Assembly: GCF_035953295.1 (NCBI RefSeq) | Contig: NZ_CP108370.1 | Location: forward strand, 7,177,001-7,241,000 | Length of the DNA stretch: 64,000 nucleotides | Source: Streptomyces sp. NBC_01335 | GTDB lineage: Bacteria; Actinomycetota; Actinomycetes; Streptomycetales; Streptomycetaceae | Direction: 5' to 3' | Part shown: positions 42,424 to 51,306 of the stretch, piece by piece | Numbering within the stretch: position 1 is the first letter of the stretch | Layout of the letters: each line of letters begins with the position of its first letter | Position numbers and translations under genes: made by a program | Notes under the pieces: model-generated | Databases searched by the model: none | Seen by the model: the letters and a program-made list of their open reading frames with translations, nothing else | What the model was told of the DNA's origin: nothing

Positions 42424-42933
42424 ATGAGCGAGCCGCTGACGACCCCCGGTGAGGGGTTCCACCCTCATCTCCACGCGCAGCAGGGCAGCCCGACGGCCCC
42501 CTTGCGCACCCGCCTCCACCACATCCGGGCGGACGACCTCGACGGGGACACCGCGCAGACCGGCGGCATGCGCAGGTTCAGTGCCGTCAGCGGCAAGACC
42601 GTCGGCTCCGAGAAGCTGTGGATGGGCCAGACCCACGTGGCCCCCTCGACCGCCTCCTCCGACCACCACCACGGAGAGTCCGAGACCGCCATCCATGTGG
42701 TCAGCGGGCACCCGGAGTTCGTCTTCCTGGACGACTCCGGCGAGGAACCGGAGGAGGTGCGGCTGCGCACCTCGCCGGGCGACTACATCTTCGTCCCGCC
42801 GTTCGTCCCGCACCGCGAGGAGAACCCGGACCCCACCGAGGAGGCCGTGGTCGTCATCGCGCGGAGCACCCAGGAGGCGATCGTGGTCAATCTGCCGCGC
42901 CTGTACGCCCTGGGGCCGGACCAGGACGCCTGA
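42424..42933 (+). CDS. Cupin-domain protein
   Basis: The 169-residue product contains one cupin barrel (about 60-150): SSDHHHGESETAIHVVSG supplies the first metal motif (HHH...E) and GDYIFVPPFVPHREENP the second (H). This His/Glu arrangement suggests a bound metal ion. No specific reaction can be assigned. Its promoter is strong, and the gene is divergent from the Rrf2-DsbA pair, with which it may share control. The 3' end overlaps the converging response-regulator gene by 47 bases. Confidence 0.85.
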   Translation: MSEPLTTPGEGFHPHLHAQQGSPTAPLRTRLHHIRADDLDGDTAQTGGMRRFSAVSGKTVGSEKLWMGQTHVAPSTASSDHHHGESETAIHVVSGHPEFVFLDDSGEEPEEVRLRTSPGDYIFVPPFVPHREENPDPTEEAVVVIARSTQEAIVVNLPRLYALGPDQDA

Positions 42934-43624
42934 CGAACGCGACCCGTCCGTAGCCGGGTGGCGGAAGCGGGTGGCGTCCGGGAGTCCACCCGCAGGCCGG
43001 TCCGGTGCTCAGACAGCCGTGCGTGAACCCGGCGGCCACGGCCGCGGCCCGGTCGCTGACGCCGAGCTTGGCGTACAGGTGCAGGAGGTGGGTCTTGACC
43101 GTCGCCTCGCTGATGAAGAGGGTCCGCGCCGCCTCGCGGTTCGTCGTCCCCTGGGCGAGCGGTTCGAGGATCTCCACCTCACGCGCCGAGAGCGGCACGG
43201 GCGCGGGCCGCCCCACCCGGCCCATGAGCCGGGCCGCGATCGCGGGGGAGAGCACCGCCTGCCCCTGTGAGGCCGCCTCCACCGCGCGGAACAGCTCCTC
43301 CCGGGGCGCGTCCTTCAGCAGGTAGCCGGTGGCACCGGCTTCGACGGCCGGCCCCACGTCGCTGTCGGTGTCGTACGTGGTGAGCACCAGCACCCGCGAG
43401 GGCACCCCGCGCTCCGTCAGCTCCCTGATGGCGGCGGCCCCGTCGGTCCTCGGCATCCGCAGGTCCATGAGGACCACGTCGGGCCGCGGTCTCTCCGCGG
43501 CGGCGACGGCCTTCGCGCCGTCGGCTGCCTCGCCGAGGACCTCGAAGCGGGGGTCGGCGGTGAACATGCCCCGCAGCCCGTCCCGTACCACCGGATGATC
43601 GTCGACGATCAGCAGCGTGATCAA
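42887..43624 (-). CDS. NarL/LuxR-type response regulator
   Basis: The 245-residue product has a receiver domain (1-120) with DDHP acidic residues, phosphoacceptor Asp in DVVLMDLRMP, and Lys in YLLKDAP, followed by a LuxR helix-turn-helix (LSAREVEILEPLAQGTTNREAARTLFISEATVKTHL). The start is TTG 43624 overlapping the kinase stop, with AGG a few bases upstream. About 40 residues follow the usual end of the DNA-binding domain and run into the cupin gene on the other strand, suggesting loss of the ancestral stop. It is the partner of the fused kinase. Confidence 0.92.
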   Translation of the reverse strand: MITLLIVDDHPVVRDGLRGMFTADPRFEVLGEAADGAKAVAAAERPRPDVVLMDLRMPRTDGAAAIRELTERGVPSRVLVLTTYDTDSDVGPAVEAGATGYLLKDAPREELFRAVEAASQGQAVLSPAIAARLMGRVGRPAPVPLSAREVEILEPLAQGTTNREAARTLFISEATVKTHLLHLYAKLGVSDRAAAVAAGFTHGCLSTGPACGWTPGRHPLPPPGYGRVAFVRRPGPAPGRTGAAD

Positions 43625-45195
43625 TCCGCACCTCCCGCAGGGATGGCGGGGACGGCCGCGGAGATCGCGGTCCCGCCGCCCGGTTCCGATTCGACGACCA
43701 GCCGCCCCGCGAGGCGCTGCACCCGGCGGCGCATGCCGGCCAGGCCGAACCCGCCGTTCGCGGAGCCGTCGCCGCGCCGGGCGTCGGGGTCGAAGCCCAC
43801 GCCGTCGTCCCGCACGTCGAGGGTGACCAGGTCCTCCATGTACGACAGGGTCAGTCCGACCCGGCCGGCCCGCGCGTGCTTGGCGACATTGGCCAGGGCC
43901 TCCTGCGCGGTCCGCAGCAGCGTCACCTCGACCTCGGCGTGCATCGGGCGTGCGTCACCGGTCGTGGTCAGCACCGTGTCGACGTGGTTGATCTCCGACC
44001 AGCGCCTGGCCACCTCACCGATCGCGTCCGGGAGCCGGGCATCGGCGAGCACCGCCGGTTCCACCGCGTGGACCGTGCGGCGGGCCTCGACGAGGCTCTC
44101 GCGGGCCAGGTTCGTCGCGTTCGCCAGGTGCCGGCCCAGCGCCCGGGGCTCGTCCAGGGTCTGTTCGGCGGCCTGGAGCTGGGTGAGTACGCCGGCCAGC
44201 CCCTGGGCGAGGGTGTCGTGGATCTCCCGCGCCATCCGCTGCCGTTCGTCCAGCACGCCCGCCTCCCGGGCCTGGACCATCAGCCGGGCGCGCAGACCGG
44301 CGTTCTCCGCCAGAGCAGCCTCCAACTTGGCGTTGGTCCGGTGGAGTTCGGACAGGGCCCGCTTCTGCTTGGTGTTGCGGTGGTCGTCCATCTCGACGAA
44401 GTGGAACAGCGCCCCCGCCAGCACCGCGGAGATCAGGCCGACGGCCAGCCACGCCCACCACACATGGGCGGCGTTGATGCCGGCCACGCCCCCCATGAAC
44501 CCCGCCGCCGAGATCATCGCGGTGACGGCGGCGCCGACGTACCGGCGGCGACCCCTCAGGTACCGGAACGCCAGGGGGTAGCCGACGAAGTTGGAGAAGC
44601 CGTACCAGGGGGCGACGGCCACCAGGCAGGCGGACAACGCCATCAGACCGGCGAAGAACACCAGCGGGAAGAAGGCGAGCGATCCCATCGCGCCGGCGCT
44701 CCGGCCGGTCGGCGCGAGCGCGGCGACGAGCAGACCGACAGCGAACATCGCCGACGCCATCAGCAGGTAACCGAGCAGAAAGGCCGCGAGGTTGCGCGGC
44801 AGGTCCACGTCGAACGCCAGCCGGCCGATGGTCAGCATCACCAGCAACGTCACCAGGGACAGCGCCGTGGCCATCAGCAGTTGCGCGCCGAGCATCACGC
44901 CCGGCGCGACCGGAGTCGTCCGCAGGCGCCGCAGGACGCCCTTCTCCCGGTAGGAGGCGAAGAGCTGGGACAGCCCGCTGAGCGCGAACAGGGCGATGCC
45001 CATCGAGACGACGATCGGCAGGTACAGGGTGATGGGCCGTACGCCGCCGAGCTCCGCGCTGTCCTCCCGCATGGAGGGGATGAGGCCGAGTACGACGAGC
45101 AGGACCGGGGCGAACGCGAGCGCGAAGAACACGACGATCGGCTCGCGGAGGAAGAGTCTGGTCTCGGTGGCGGTGAGCCGGAGCAAGGGGGACAC
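43621..45195 (-). CDS. Fusion of ABC-2 permease and NarL-type sensor histidine kinase
   Basis: A single 524-residue frame encodes two proteins normally separate. Residues 1 to about 184 are an ABC-2 exporter permease (ETRLFLREPIVVFFALAFAP, REKGVLRRLRTTPVAP, PTGRSAGAMGSLAFFPLVFFAGL). At about residue 184 (DNA near 44640) the sequence switches to the membrane part of a NarL-family kinase, then a dimerisation domain with H326 in RMAREIHDTLAQG, an N-box EALANVAKHARA and a G-box DDGVGFDP. The last permease helix and the first kinase helices appear to be missing. The usual order in related loci is ATPase, permease, kinase, regulator; all are present here with the middle two joined. An in-frame deletion is the simplest origin. 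Confidence 0.9.
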   Translation of the reverse strand: MSPLLRLTATETRLFLREPIVVFFALAFAPVLLVVLGLIPSMREDSAELGGVRPITLYLPIVVSMGIALFALSGLSQLFASYREKGVLRRLRTTPVAPGVMLGAQLLMATALSLVTLLVMLTIGRLAFDVDLPRNLAAFLLGYLLMASAMFAVGLLVAALAPTGRSAGAMGSLAFFPLVFFAGLMALSACLVAVAPWYGFSNFVGYPLAFRYLRGRRRYVGAAVTAMISAAGFMGGVAGINAAHVWWAWLAVGLISAVLAGALFHFVEMDDHRNTKQKRALSELHRTNAKLEAALAENAGLRARLMVQAREAGVLDERQRMAREIHDTLAQGLAGVLTQLQAAEQTLDEPRALGRHLANATNLARESLVEARRTVHAVEPAVLADARLPDAIGEVARRWSEINHVDTVLTTTGDARPMHAEVEVTLLRTAQEALANVAKHARAGRVGLTLSYMEDLVTLDVRDDGVGFDPDARRGDGSANGGFGLAGMRRRVQRLAGRLVVESEPGGGTAISAAVPAIPAGGAD

Positions 45196-45267
45196 GGCGG
45201 GACTCCTCGGGATTCGGCGGGTGGCCGGTGAGCGCGGCTGCGGGTTCTACAGGCCGGTGGGCGGAGT

Positions 45268-46185
45268 TCAGGGTTCGACGGGGTGGCCCGTGAGGGCGAC
45301 GAACGCGTCCTCCAACGAGACCTGTTCGACCCGCAGGCCGAGCGTGGTGATCCGCCGGTCGGCGAGCAGCGTGGCCACGGCGGACAGCGAGTCCTGCTTG
45401 CCGGTGACGACGACCTGCGGACCGGCCCATTCGACGGAGTCGACCTCCGGGAGCGCGGCCAGTGCGGCCAACACGGTCTCGTCCGGCGGCCCGGACGGCC
45501 GGAACCGGATCCGCTGCCCCTGGTCGAACCGCGACACCAGCCCGGCCGGGGTGTCGAGCGCGACGACCCGGCCCGTGTCGATCACGGCCAGCCGGTCACA
45601 GAGCCGTTCCGCCTCGTCCATGAAGTGCGTGACCAGCAGGATCGTCACGCCCCGGTCGCGGATGCGCTCGATGAGGCCCCACACGTCGCGGCGCGCCTGC
45701 GGGTCGAGACCTGTCGTGAGCTCGTCGAGCACCGCCACCCGAGGGGTGCCGAGCAGCGCGAGGGCGATCGACAGCCGCTGCTTCTGCCCGCCGGACAGCC
45801 GCCGGAACTGCGTGCCGAGCTTGCCGGTGAGGCCGAGGATCTCGGCCAGCTCCCGCCAGTCGGCCGGCCGGCGGTAGAAGGAGCTGTACAACTCCAGAGC
45901 CTCCCCGACCTCGAGCTTGTCGGGCAGCTCGCTCTCCTGGAGCTGCACGCCGAGCAGCTGCCGCAGTTCGGGGTCGTCGTCGCGCGGGTCGATGCCGCAG
46001 ACGCTGATCTTTCCGCTGTCCGGGGTGCGCAGCCCCTCGACGCACTCGACGGTCGTGGTCTTGCCCGCCCCGTTGGGACCCAGGATGCCGAAGATCTCGC
46101 CCTGCTCGACGGCGAAACTGACCCCGTTGAGCACGGAGTGGTCGCCGTAGCGCTTGACGAGGTTCTCCACCTCGATGATTGCCAT
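45268..46185 (-). CDS. ABC-2 type transporter ATPase (drug-export class)
   Basis: ATG 46185 gives 305 residues; a longer frame to 46254 lacks conserved sequence. Walker A is GPNGAGKTTT, the signature LSGGQKQRLSIA, Walker B VAVLDELTTGLD and the H-loop VTHFMDEAE. It resembles DrrA/CcmA-type exporters. The Walker B Glu is preserved (DEL). It should energise the permease half of the fusion protein 72 bases downstream, if that half still works. Confidence 0.93.
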   Translation of the reverse strand: MAIIEVENLVKRYGDHSVLNGVSFAVEQGEIFGILGPNGAGKTTTVECVEGLRTPDSGKISVCGIDPRDDDPELRQLLGVQLQESELPDKLEVGEALELYSSFYRRPADWRELAEILGLTGKLGTQFRRLSGGQKQRLSIALALLGTPRVAVLDELTTGLDPQARRDVWGLIERIRDRGVTILLVTHFMDEAERLCDRLAVIDTGRVVALDTPAGLVSRFDQGQRIRFRPSGPPDETVLAALAALPEVDSVEWAGPQVVVTGKQDSLSAVATLLADRRITTLGLRVEQVSLEDAFVALTGHPVEP

Positions 46186-46290
46186 GGCAGCAGCGTGGCA
46201 GCGGGCGCCCGTGCGCCGGATCGACCGGACGGCCACATCCACCGCGTCCCGCATCGTTCTGGCGTACCCCCGGCTCGGAGGCGCCCCGCC

Positions 46291-47145
46291 TCAGCGGCGC
46301 AGGCGGGCCCGTACGAGAACCGCGTCGTGGTCCGTGTAGGTGGCGGGCTCGACCGTCACCTCGGGCGCGGCGAGGTTGCCGTACACGTGCTGGATGCCAG
46401 GGGACTGGGTGGCGGCGTCGTCCGTCAGCGTCCACATGCCCCCGGGGGCGCAGGAGGCGTGGCGGTTGACGTCACCGGCGAAGATCGTCCGGCGGCCCCG
46501 CTCGGCGAGGACCGCGGCGAGTTCGGCGCACTGCACCGAGTTGGTGCTGCCGGCGGCCTCGCCGTCGGTCGACAGGTGGCTGCCGCACACGTTCACCCCG
46601 CGAGCCGTGGTGACGCACAGCCAGCGACGCTCCTCGACACCGCTGAACACCGAGTAAGCGGCGTCCTCGGAGGAGCGGATGGCGTCCTTCGTGAGGACCG
46701 CGTTGCCGAAGACACCGCGCCCGGTGGGCGTCTTGCAGTCCAGCGGCGCGCCCCGGTAGACGACCGTGGCGAACCGGTACCGGTAGCCGGTACGCGCGGC
46801 GATCTCGGCGACGTCGGCGCTGCACGCCTCGTTGAGGGTGACGGCGTCGACGCGGTGGGCCCGGACGCGGTCGACGACCTCGTCGAGGACCTTCGGGTAC
46901 TCGGTGCGGGCGTAACAGCCCGCGTACCCGCTGGAGCACAGGTTCATCTGGAGCAGCGAGAACGCCGCCCGGTCGCCCCGCCCGCCGTGCGCGGAGGCGT
47001 GCGAGCCGTGCGCCCCGCGCGACGGGCCGGACGGGCCGGACGGGTGTCCGGCGGCCGAGGCGGCGGTGGGCGGGACCAGGACCGCGGCGAACGCCAGCAG
47101 GGCGAGAGTGAGGGCGCGCAGGCGCGCCGCCGTGAAGTGGATCAT
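46291..47145 (-). CDS. Exported endonuclease/exonuclease/phosphatase-family protein
   Basis: ATG 47145 gives 284 residues with a signal peptide (about 1-32), a Ser/Gly/His-rich spacer and an EEP domain. Visible EEP motifs are LLQMNLC (metal Asn), TLNEAC (metal Glu), GSHLSTDGE, FAGDVNRH and TYTDHDAVLV (catalytic Asp-His at the end). It would cleave phosphodiesters outside the cell, either DNA or a phospholipid or other phosphoester. It is monocistronic. Confidence 0.88.
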   Translation of the reverse strand: MIHFTAARLRALTLALLAFAAVLVPPTAASAAGHPSGPSGPSRGAHGSHASAHGGRGDRAAFSLLQMNLCSSGYAGCYARTEYPKVLDEVVDRVRAHRVDAVTLNEACSADVAEIAARTGYRYRFATVVYRGAPLDCKTPTGRGVFGNAVLTKDAIRSSEDAAYSVFSGVEERRWLCVTTARGVNVCGSHLSTDGEAAGSTNSVQCAELAAVLAERGRRTIFAGDVNRHASCAPGGMWTLTDDAATQSPGIQHVYGNLAAPEVTVEPATYTDHDAVLVRARLRR

Positions 47146-47205
47146 GACGCGAGTGTGCTGACCGGCCGGTGGCGTGAGAAGTGGTGCGGGGATCTGTTCA
47201 CCGAT

Positions 47206-47237
47206 GGTTCCGGAGGCCGTCACCGGCCACCGGAACC
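47206..47237 (-). terminator. Terminator after the HAD phosphatase gene
   Basis: GGTTCCGG (47206-47213) and CCGGAACC (47230-47237) enclose GGCCG/CGGCC with a TCAC loop and one A-A mismatch. It lies 64 bases below the stop codon. Confidence 0.75.
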
Positions 47238-47300
47238 GGCCACCCGCCGTTGCCCCGCACGCAATCCCTCGTCCGCCCGGCCCCCTGCCCGCGGGACGTC

Positions 47301-48137
47301 TCAGATCCCGAGCACGTCCTTGATGGTGCGCAGGACGCCCTCGTCGGTGTGGGCCGGGGCCGTGTGGCGGGCGCGGCGGAGGATGTCCGGGTGGGCGTTG
47401 GCCATGGCGAACGACCAGTCGGCGGTGTCGAGCATCTCCAGGTCGTTGAGGTAGTCCCCGAAGACCATGGTCTGCTCCGGTCCGATGCCCAGGCGCTGCT
47501 GGAGGCGGCGCACGGCAGCGCCCTTGTCGGCGGTGCGGTTCATGACGTCGATCCAGAGCTCGCCCGAGACGACCACCTGATGGGTGTCGGAAAACGCTTC
47601 CAGGGCGCGGGCGGCGCCGTTCTCTGCCCCTCCGAAGTCGAGGACGGCGACCTTGATGATCTCGTCGTCCACCGAGGTCGCGTCGTCCACGACGCGGTGC
47701 GCCCGGTAGTACTTGGCGACCTGGGCGAGGAACGCCTCGTCGCCGCGCTCGGTGTACGCCGAGCGCTTCCCGCAGACGACCACGCCGACGTCCCGGCCCT
47801 CCTCGGCCAGCTGCCGGACGCAGGTGACCAGCCGGGCGGAGACCGCCGGGTCGATCGGGTCGGACGACAGCTCGACACCGTCGCGTACGACGAGGGCGCC
47901 GTTCTCCGCGATGTAGACCATGCCCTCGTCCGCGCCCTCGAACAGGTGGGCCAGCGTGGCGTACTGGCGGCCGCTGGCGGGACTGAAGACGATGCCGCGA
48001 CGGCCCAGTTCCTCCAGCAGGGGCCACAGGCCCACCGGTACGTTGCCGTCGGCGTCCAGCAGGGTGCCGTCCATGTCCGTGACGATGAGCCGGATGTCGG
48101 GGACGGCGGGCGGACGCGGGTCGTGGCGGGTGCTCAT
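47301..48137 (-). CDS. Cof-type HAD-IIB sugar-phosphatase-like hydrolase
   Basis: ATG 48137, behind AGGAT, gives 278 residues. Motif I is VTDMDGTLLD with the nucleophile Asp, motif II FSPASGRQ (Ser), motif III the Lys in ADKGAAV, and motif IV FGDYLNDLEML. The cap position between motifs II and III marks the Cof/HAD-IIB group, which dephosphorylates sugar phosphates or cofactors such as FMN and PLP precursors. The substrate is not identifiable. Confidence 0.92.
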   Translation of the reverse strand: MSTRHDPRPPAVPDIRLIVTDMDGTLLDADGNVPVGLWPLLEELGRRGIVFSPASGRQYATLAHLFEGADEGMVYIAENGALVVRDGVELSSDPIDPAVSARLVTCVRQLAEEGRDVGVVVCGKRSAYTERGDEAFLAQVAKYYRAHRVVDDATSVDDEIIKVAVLDFGGAENGAARALEAFSDTHQVVVSGELWIDVMNRTADKGAAVRRLQQRLGIGPEQTMVFGDYLNDLEMLDTADWSFAMANAHPDILRRARHTAPAHTDEGVLRTIKDVLGI

Positions 48138-48267
48138 GGTGATCCTGGAGTTCGACGGGTGGGGCGTCCGCACCGTAACCCCCACGACGCCCGGCGGATC
48201 GGTCGGGGGCGTACTGCCCTCCGCCCGATCCGCCGGACACAGCCCGACGGGTCCCGCCGGACACGGC

Positions 48268-49263
48268 CTACGCGGTCTGTCCGGCCCCCGAGCCGCTCAC
48301 CGACGCGGCCTTGATGCCCTTGGTGATGGTGTCCAGCACGGAGAGCTTCGGCGCCTTGGCGTTGATGTCGAACCCGGACCGGACGACCACCATCAGGTCC
48401 TTGCTGTTGGGGGAGGGGAAGGCGAGCGATTCGACGTACCCGTCGTCGCCCTTCTTCGTGACCACCTTCCAGCGCACCAGATAGCCCTTCTGGCCCGCCA
48501 CGGTGACGGCCTCGGACTTGAGCTGCTGGTGGGAGGTGATGCCCTCGTAGATGTCCGATCCGTAGGACTCCTCGGCGTTGACCGAGATGTCCTTCTTCGC
48601 GGCCGCCTCGGCGGTCTTCTCCGTGTTCTTCAAGGCAGCCGCGGGGGCCGAGAACACCCCTCCGCGCACGCAACTCTGGCTGGTGTCGCCGGGGCAGGCG
48701 TACTCGCCGGTCGTCAGGTTCGCGCCGACCGTGCCGGACTCGCCGGTCCAGCCGTCCGGCACCGGCAGGCTGATGCCGCTGGCGATGTCGGTCGCGTAGC
48801 CGTCCTCGGTCGGGATCTGCGGCGACTCGGGCGCCTGGTCCTGGCCGCCGCTGCCGTCGCTTCCGCCGCCGCTCTGGCCGCTTCCGCTTCCGCCGTCACT
48901 GCCGCTGCCACCGCTCTGGCCGCCGCCCCAGCCGCCGCCGCTCTCGCCGCTGCCGCCGGATCCGCCCGGCGTGCCCTGAGGGCCGCTGCCGCCGGACGGG
49001 GGGCCGTCCGACCGCGCGACCGACGAGGCGGACTGCTTTCCGTCGCCGTGCCCCAGCGCGTACGCGCCACCACCGACGGCGGCGAGAACCACCACGCCGA
49101 CGGTGACGCCGACGCCGATGCGGATACGGCGGCTACGGACGGCGGCGGGTGCCACGCGGAGCTGGTCGGTCCACTGGGTGCCGTCCCACCAGCGCTCCTG
49201 CGCGGGGCCTATTCCTGAATACCCGGGGTCTGGATGCCAGCCGGGCGGGCTCGTCTGGTTCAC
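48268..49263 (-). CDS. DUF2510 membrane-anchored protein with Gly/Ser-rich linker
   Basis: I prefer GTG 49263: TACGGT ends six bases before it, fitting a leaderless transcript, and the protein then starts at the DUF2510 domain (PPGWHPDPG...RWWDGTQWTDQL). Of 331 residues, 1-40 are DUF2510, about 48-70 a transmembrane helix, about 75-145 a Gly/Ser/Gln linker, and 150-331 an extracytoplasmic domain (ISLPVPDGWTG, ACPGDTSQSCVRGGVF with two Cys). DUF2510 proteins are common in actinomycetes; their role is unclear. Confidence 0.82.
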   Translation of the reverse strand: MNQTSPPGWHPDPGYSGIGPAQERWWDGTQWTDQLRVAPAAVRSRRIRIGVGVTVGVVVLAAVGGGAYALGHGDGKQSASSVARSDGPPSGGSGPQGTPGGSGGSGESGGGWGGGQSGGSGSDGGSGSGQSGGGSDGSGGQDQAPESPQIPTEDGYATDIASGISLPVPDGWTGESGTVGANLTTGEYACPGDTSQSCVRGGVFSAPAAALKNTEKTAEAAAKKDISVNAEESYGSDIYEGITSHQQLKSEAVTVAGQKGYLVRWKVVTKKGDDGYVESLAFPSPNSKDLMVVVRSGFDINAKAPKLSVLDTITKGIKAASVSGSGAGQTA

Positions 49264-49359
49264 ACGCGTACCGTATGCGGACTGAGTGAGAATCACATGA
49301 AATGGCTGGTGTCCTTTCCCTCAGCAGCGGGCGGCGCGTCCGCTGAACCCTTTGCCCGC

Positions 49360-50280
49360 TCAGCCCAGCAGGGCCGCCGTAGTAACGGTGACCGGCGCCG
49401 CGAGCACCGTCGAGAGCAGGATCGACTCCCGGGCCAGCCGCACGCCCGTCCCGTAGTGCGAGGCGTAGGTGAAGAGGTTCTGGGCGGCCGGAAGACCGCT
49501 GGTCACCACCACCGCGAACAGGGGCGCGCCCTCCAGCCCGAACACCCCCGCGGCGAGCGCCCAGGCGGTGAGCGGCTGGGCGAAACTCTTCAGCGCCACA
49601 GAGAGCAGCACCGGACCCCGGTCCCTGCCGCGACCGGGCAGCTCGCTGCCGCGCAGCGAGATCCCGAAGGCGAGCAGCACGCCCGGCACCGCGATGCCGG
49701 CGATCAGCGTCACCGGTTCCAGCACGGGCCCGGGGACGCGCCACCCCAGGACGCTGACCAGGACCCCGGCGAGCGAGGCCAGGACGATCGGGTTGCGGAA
49801 CGGCGTGGTGAGCAGCCGGACCAGGGAGTCCCGTTCGCCGGGGCGCGAGGTCTCGATGACGGTGAGCGCCACGGGGGAGACGACCAGCTGCTGGAAGAGC
49901 AGGATCGGCGCGATGAGGGTGGCGTCCCCCAGTACGTACACGGCGATGGGGATGCCGAGGTTCCCGGCGTTGACGTAACAGGAGCAGAGGGCGCCTATCG
50001 TCGTGCGGCCCACGCTCCAGCCGCGTACGGCTCCGACGGCGACGAAGGCGCCCGCCACGACCAGGGTGGAGAGCGCGGTCACCAGCAGGGGCAGCGACAC
50101 CATGACCGACAGGTCGGCCCTGGTCATCGTGGTGAACAGCAGGGCGGGTGAGGCCACGTGGAAGGAGAGCCGGGTGAGCACGGGCTGCCCGTGCTCACCC
50201 AGCAGGCCCGACCGGCCGATCAGGTAGCCGACGGCGATGATGCTCGCGATGACACCGAAACCCTCCAGGACGCCGCTCAT
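49360..50280 (-). CDS. AEC-family carrier (auxin efflux carrier-like)
   Basis: ATG 50280 gives 306 residues with about ten hydrophobic helices in two five-helix halves. CSCYVNAGNLGIPIAVYVLGD is the conserved N-G-N-x-G-x-P site of the first half, and TSGLPAAQNLFTYASHYG the equivalent of the second. Bacterial AEC members include malonate and malate carriers. It is divergent from the GntR regulator of lutABC, and the intergenic operator at 50414-50424 is placed to control both, so a lactate or other carboxylate is a plausible substrate. Confidence 0.87.
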   Translation of the reverse strand: MSGVLEGFGVIASIIAVGYLIGRSGLLGEHGQPVLTRLSFHVASPALLFTTMTRADLSVMVSLPLLVTALSTLVVAGAFVAVGAVRGWSVGRTTIGALCSCYVNAGNLGIPIAVYVLGDATLIAPILLFQQLVVSPVALTVIETSRPGERDSLVRLLTTPFRNPIVLASLAGVLVSVLGWRVPGPVLEPVTLIAGIAVPGVLLAFGISLRGSELPGRGRDRGPVLLSVALKSFAQPLTAWALAAGVFGLEGAPLFAVVVTSGLPAAQNLFTYASHYGTGVRLARESILLSTVLAAPVTVTTAALLG

Positions 50281-50413
50281 CGGCGGCCACCGGGAGAGCG
50301 GAGGGGAGCGGGGCGGAGGGCGGCGCGGGCCGGCGATTTTCGGTGTGGCATACACGCGACGTTATGGAGCGTGGGCCCCGCCGCACAAGGCGTCACCGAT
50401 CGCTCCCGCTCTT

Positions 50414-50424
50414 TGGTCCGACCA
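50414..50424. promoter_or_regulatory. GntR/FadR-type operator TGGTCCGACCA
   Basis: This perfect 5-1-5 dyad of the TGGT-N3-ACCA type bound by FadR-subfamily GntR proteins lies between the AEC carrier and its divergent regulator. The identical 11 bases recur upstream of lutA. Confidence 0.78.
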
Positions 50425-50536
50425 CAGGGCGTGTGTGACATAGTCGGGCCAAGTGATCCGGGGGCCCGGGCGGCCATGCCCGTCACCGGGGCGGACGCGG
50501 ACCGCCGGCGCGACCGGCCCGACCAGGGAGTGGCGG

Positions 50537-51262
50537 ATGCCCGTCGAATGGGAACCCGTACGGCAGTCCCGTACCCATGAACTCGTCCTGCGCAGCATCG
50601 AGGAGCGGGTGTTCGCCGGGGAGCTCAAGGCGGGCGACCGCCTGCCGCCGGAGCGCGAGCTCGCCCCGGTGCTCGGCGTCAGCCGGTCCGCCCTGCGCGA
50701 GGCGCTCCGGGTGCTGGAGACCATCGGCGTCCTGGTGGCCCAGCCCGGCCGGGGGCCCGACTCCGGGGCGCGGATCGTGCGCAACCCGGACGACGCGCTC
50801 GGGCGGCTGCTCCGGCTGCACTTCGCGCTCGGCAGCTACAGCCTGGAGGACGTCATGGAGGCGCGGGTCGTCCTGGAGCGGTCCGGCTTCGAGGCCGCCG
50901 TCACCCACGCCCGCGACGAGGACCTCGACGAGGCCGAGTCCCTGGTCGCCGGAATGGCGGAGCCGGGCGTCGGCGTCACCGCCTTCAACGACCTGGACAC
51001 CCGCTTCCACGTACAGATCGCCCGCTGCTCGGGGAACGCGCTGACCTCCACCCTCACCTCCGCGGTGCGCGAGTCCGTACGGCCGCTGATCCTGCGGGCG
51101 CTGGAAGAGGCCGAGGACTGGCCGGCCACCGCCGCCGCACTCAACGCCGAACACGTCGAACTGCTCCGACTGGTACGCGCCGGACGGGGAGCGGAGGCGG
51201 CCGACCTGGTCGAGCGCCACATCCGCAGCCTGCACGGCACGCTCGTCGACGACAAGGAATAG
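50537..51262 (+). CDS. GntR regulator of the FadR subfamily (LldR-like)
   Basis: ATG 50537 follows AGGGAG and gives 241 residues. The winged helix spans 10-75 (FAGELKAGDRLPPERELAPVLGVSRSALREALRVLETIGVL). The FCD sensor domain follows, with Asp/His metal-type positions in FNDLDTRFHVQIARCSGN and NAEHVELLRLVRAGRGAEAADLVERHI. Its own promoter and the lutA promoter both contain TGGTCCGACCA. It is expected to repress lutABC and itself until lactate or a related hydroxy acid binds. Confidence 0.92.
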   Translation: MPVEWEPVRQSRTHELVLRSIEERVFAGELKAGDRLPPERELAPVLGVSRSALREALRVLETIGVLVAQPGRGPDSGARIVRNPDDALGRLLRLHFALGSYSLEDVMEARVVLERSGFEAAVTHARDEDLDEAESLVAGMAEPGVGVTAFNDLDTRFHVQIARCSGNALTSTLTSAVRESVRPLILRALEEAEDWPATAAALNAEHVELLRLVRAGRGAEAADLVERHIRSLHGTLVDDKE

Positions 51263-51306
51263 GTGGTCTTCCGCCAGGGGCGCGCGTCCCTCTTCGTCCG
51301 GGGAAC

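Noticed and set aside
43621..45195. Two adjacent genes with a missed stop between permease and kinase
   Set aside because: The frame is continuous through both halves with no stop or alternative start and ribosome site at the junction, so I report a fusion, while noting that a sequencing error must be excluded.
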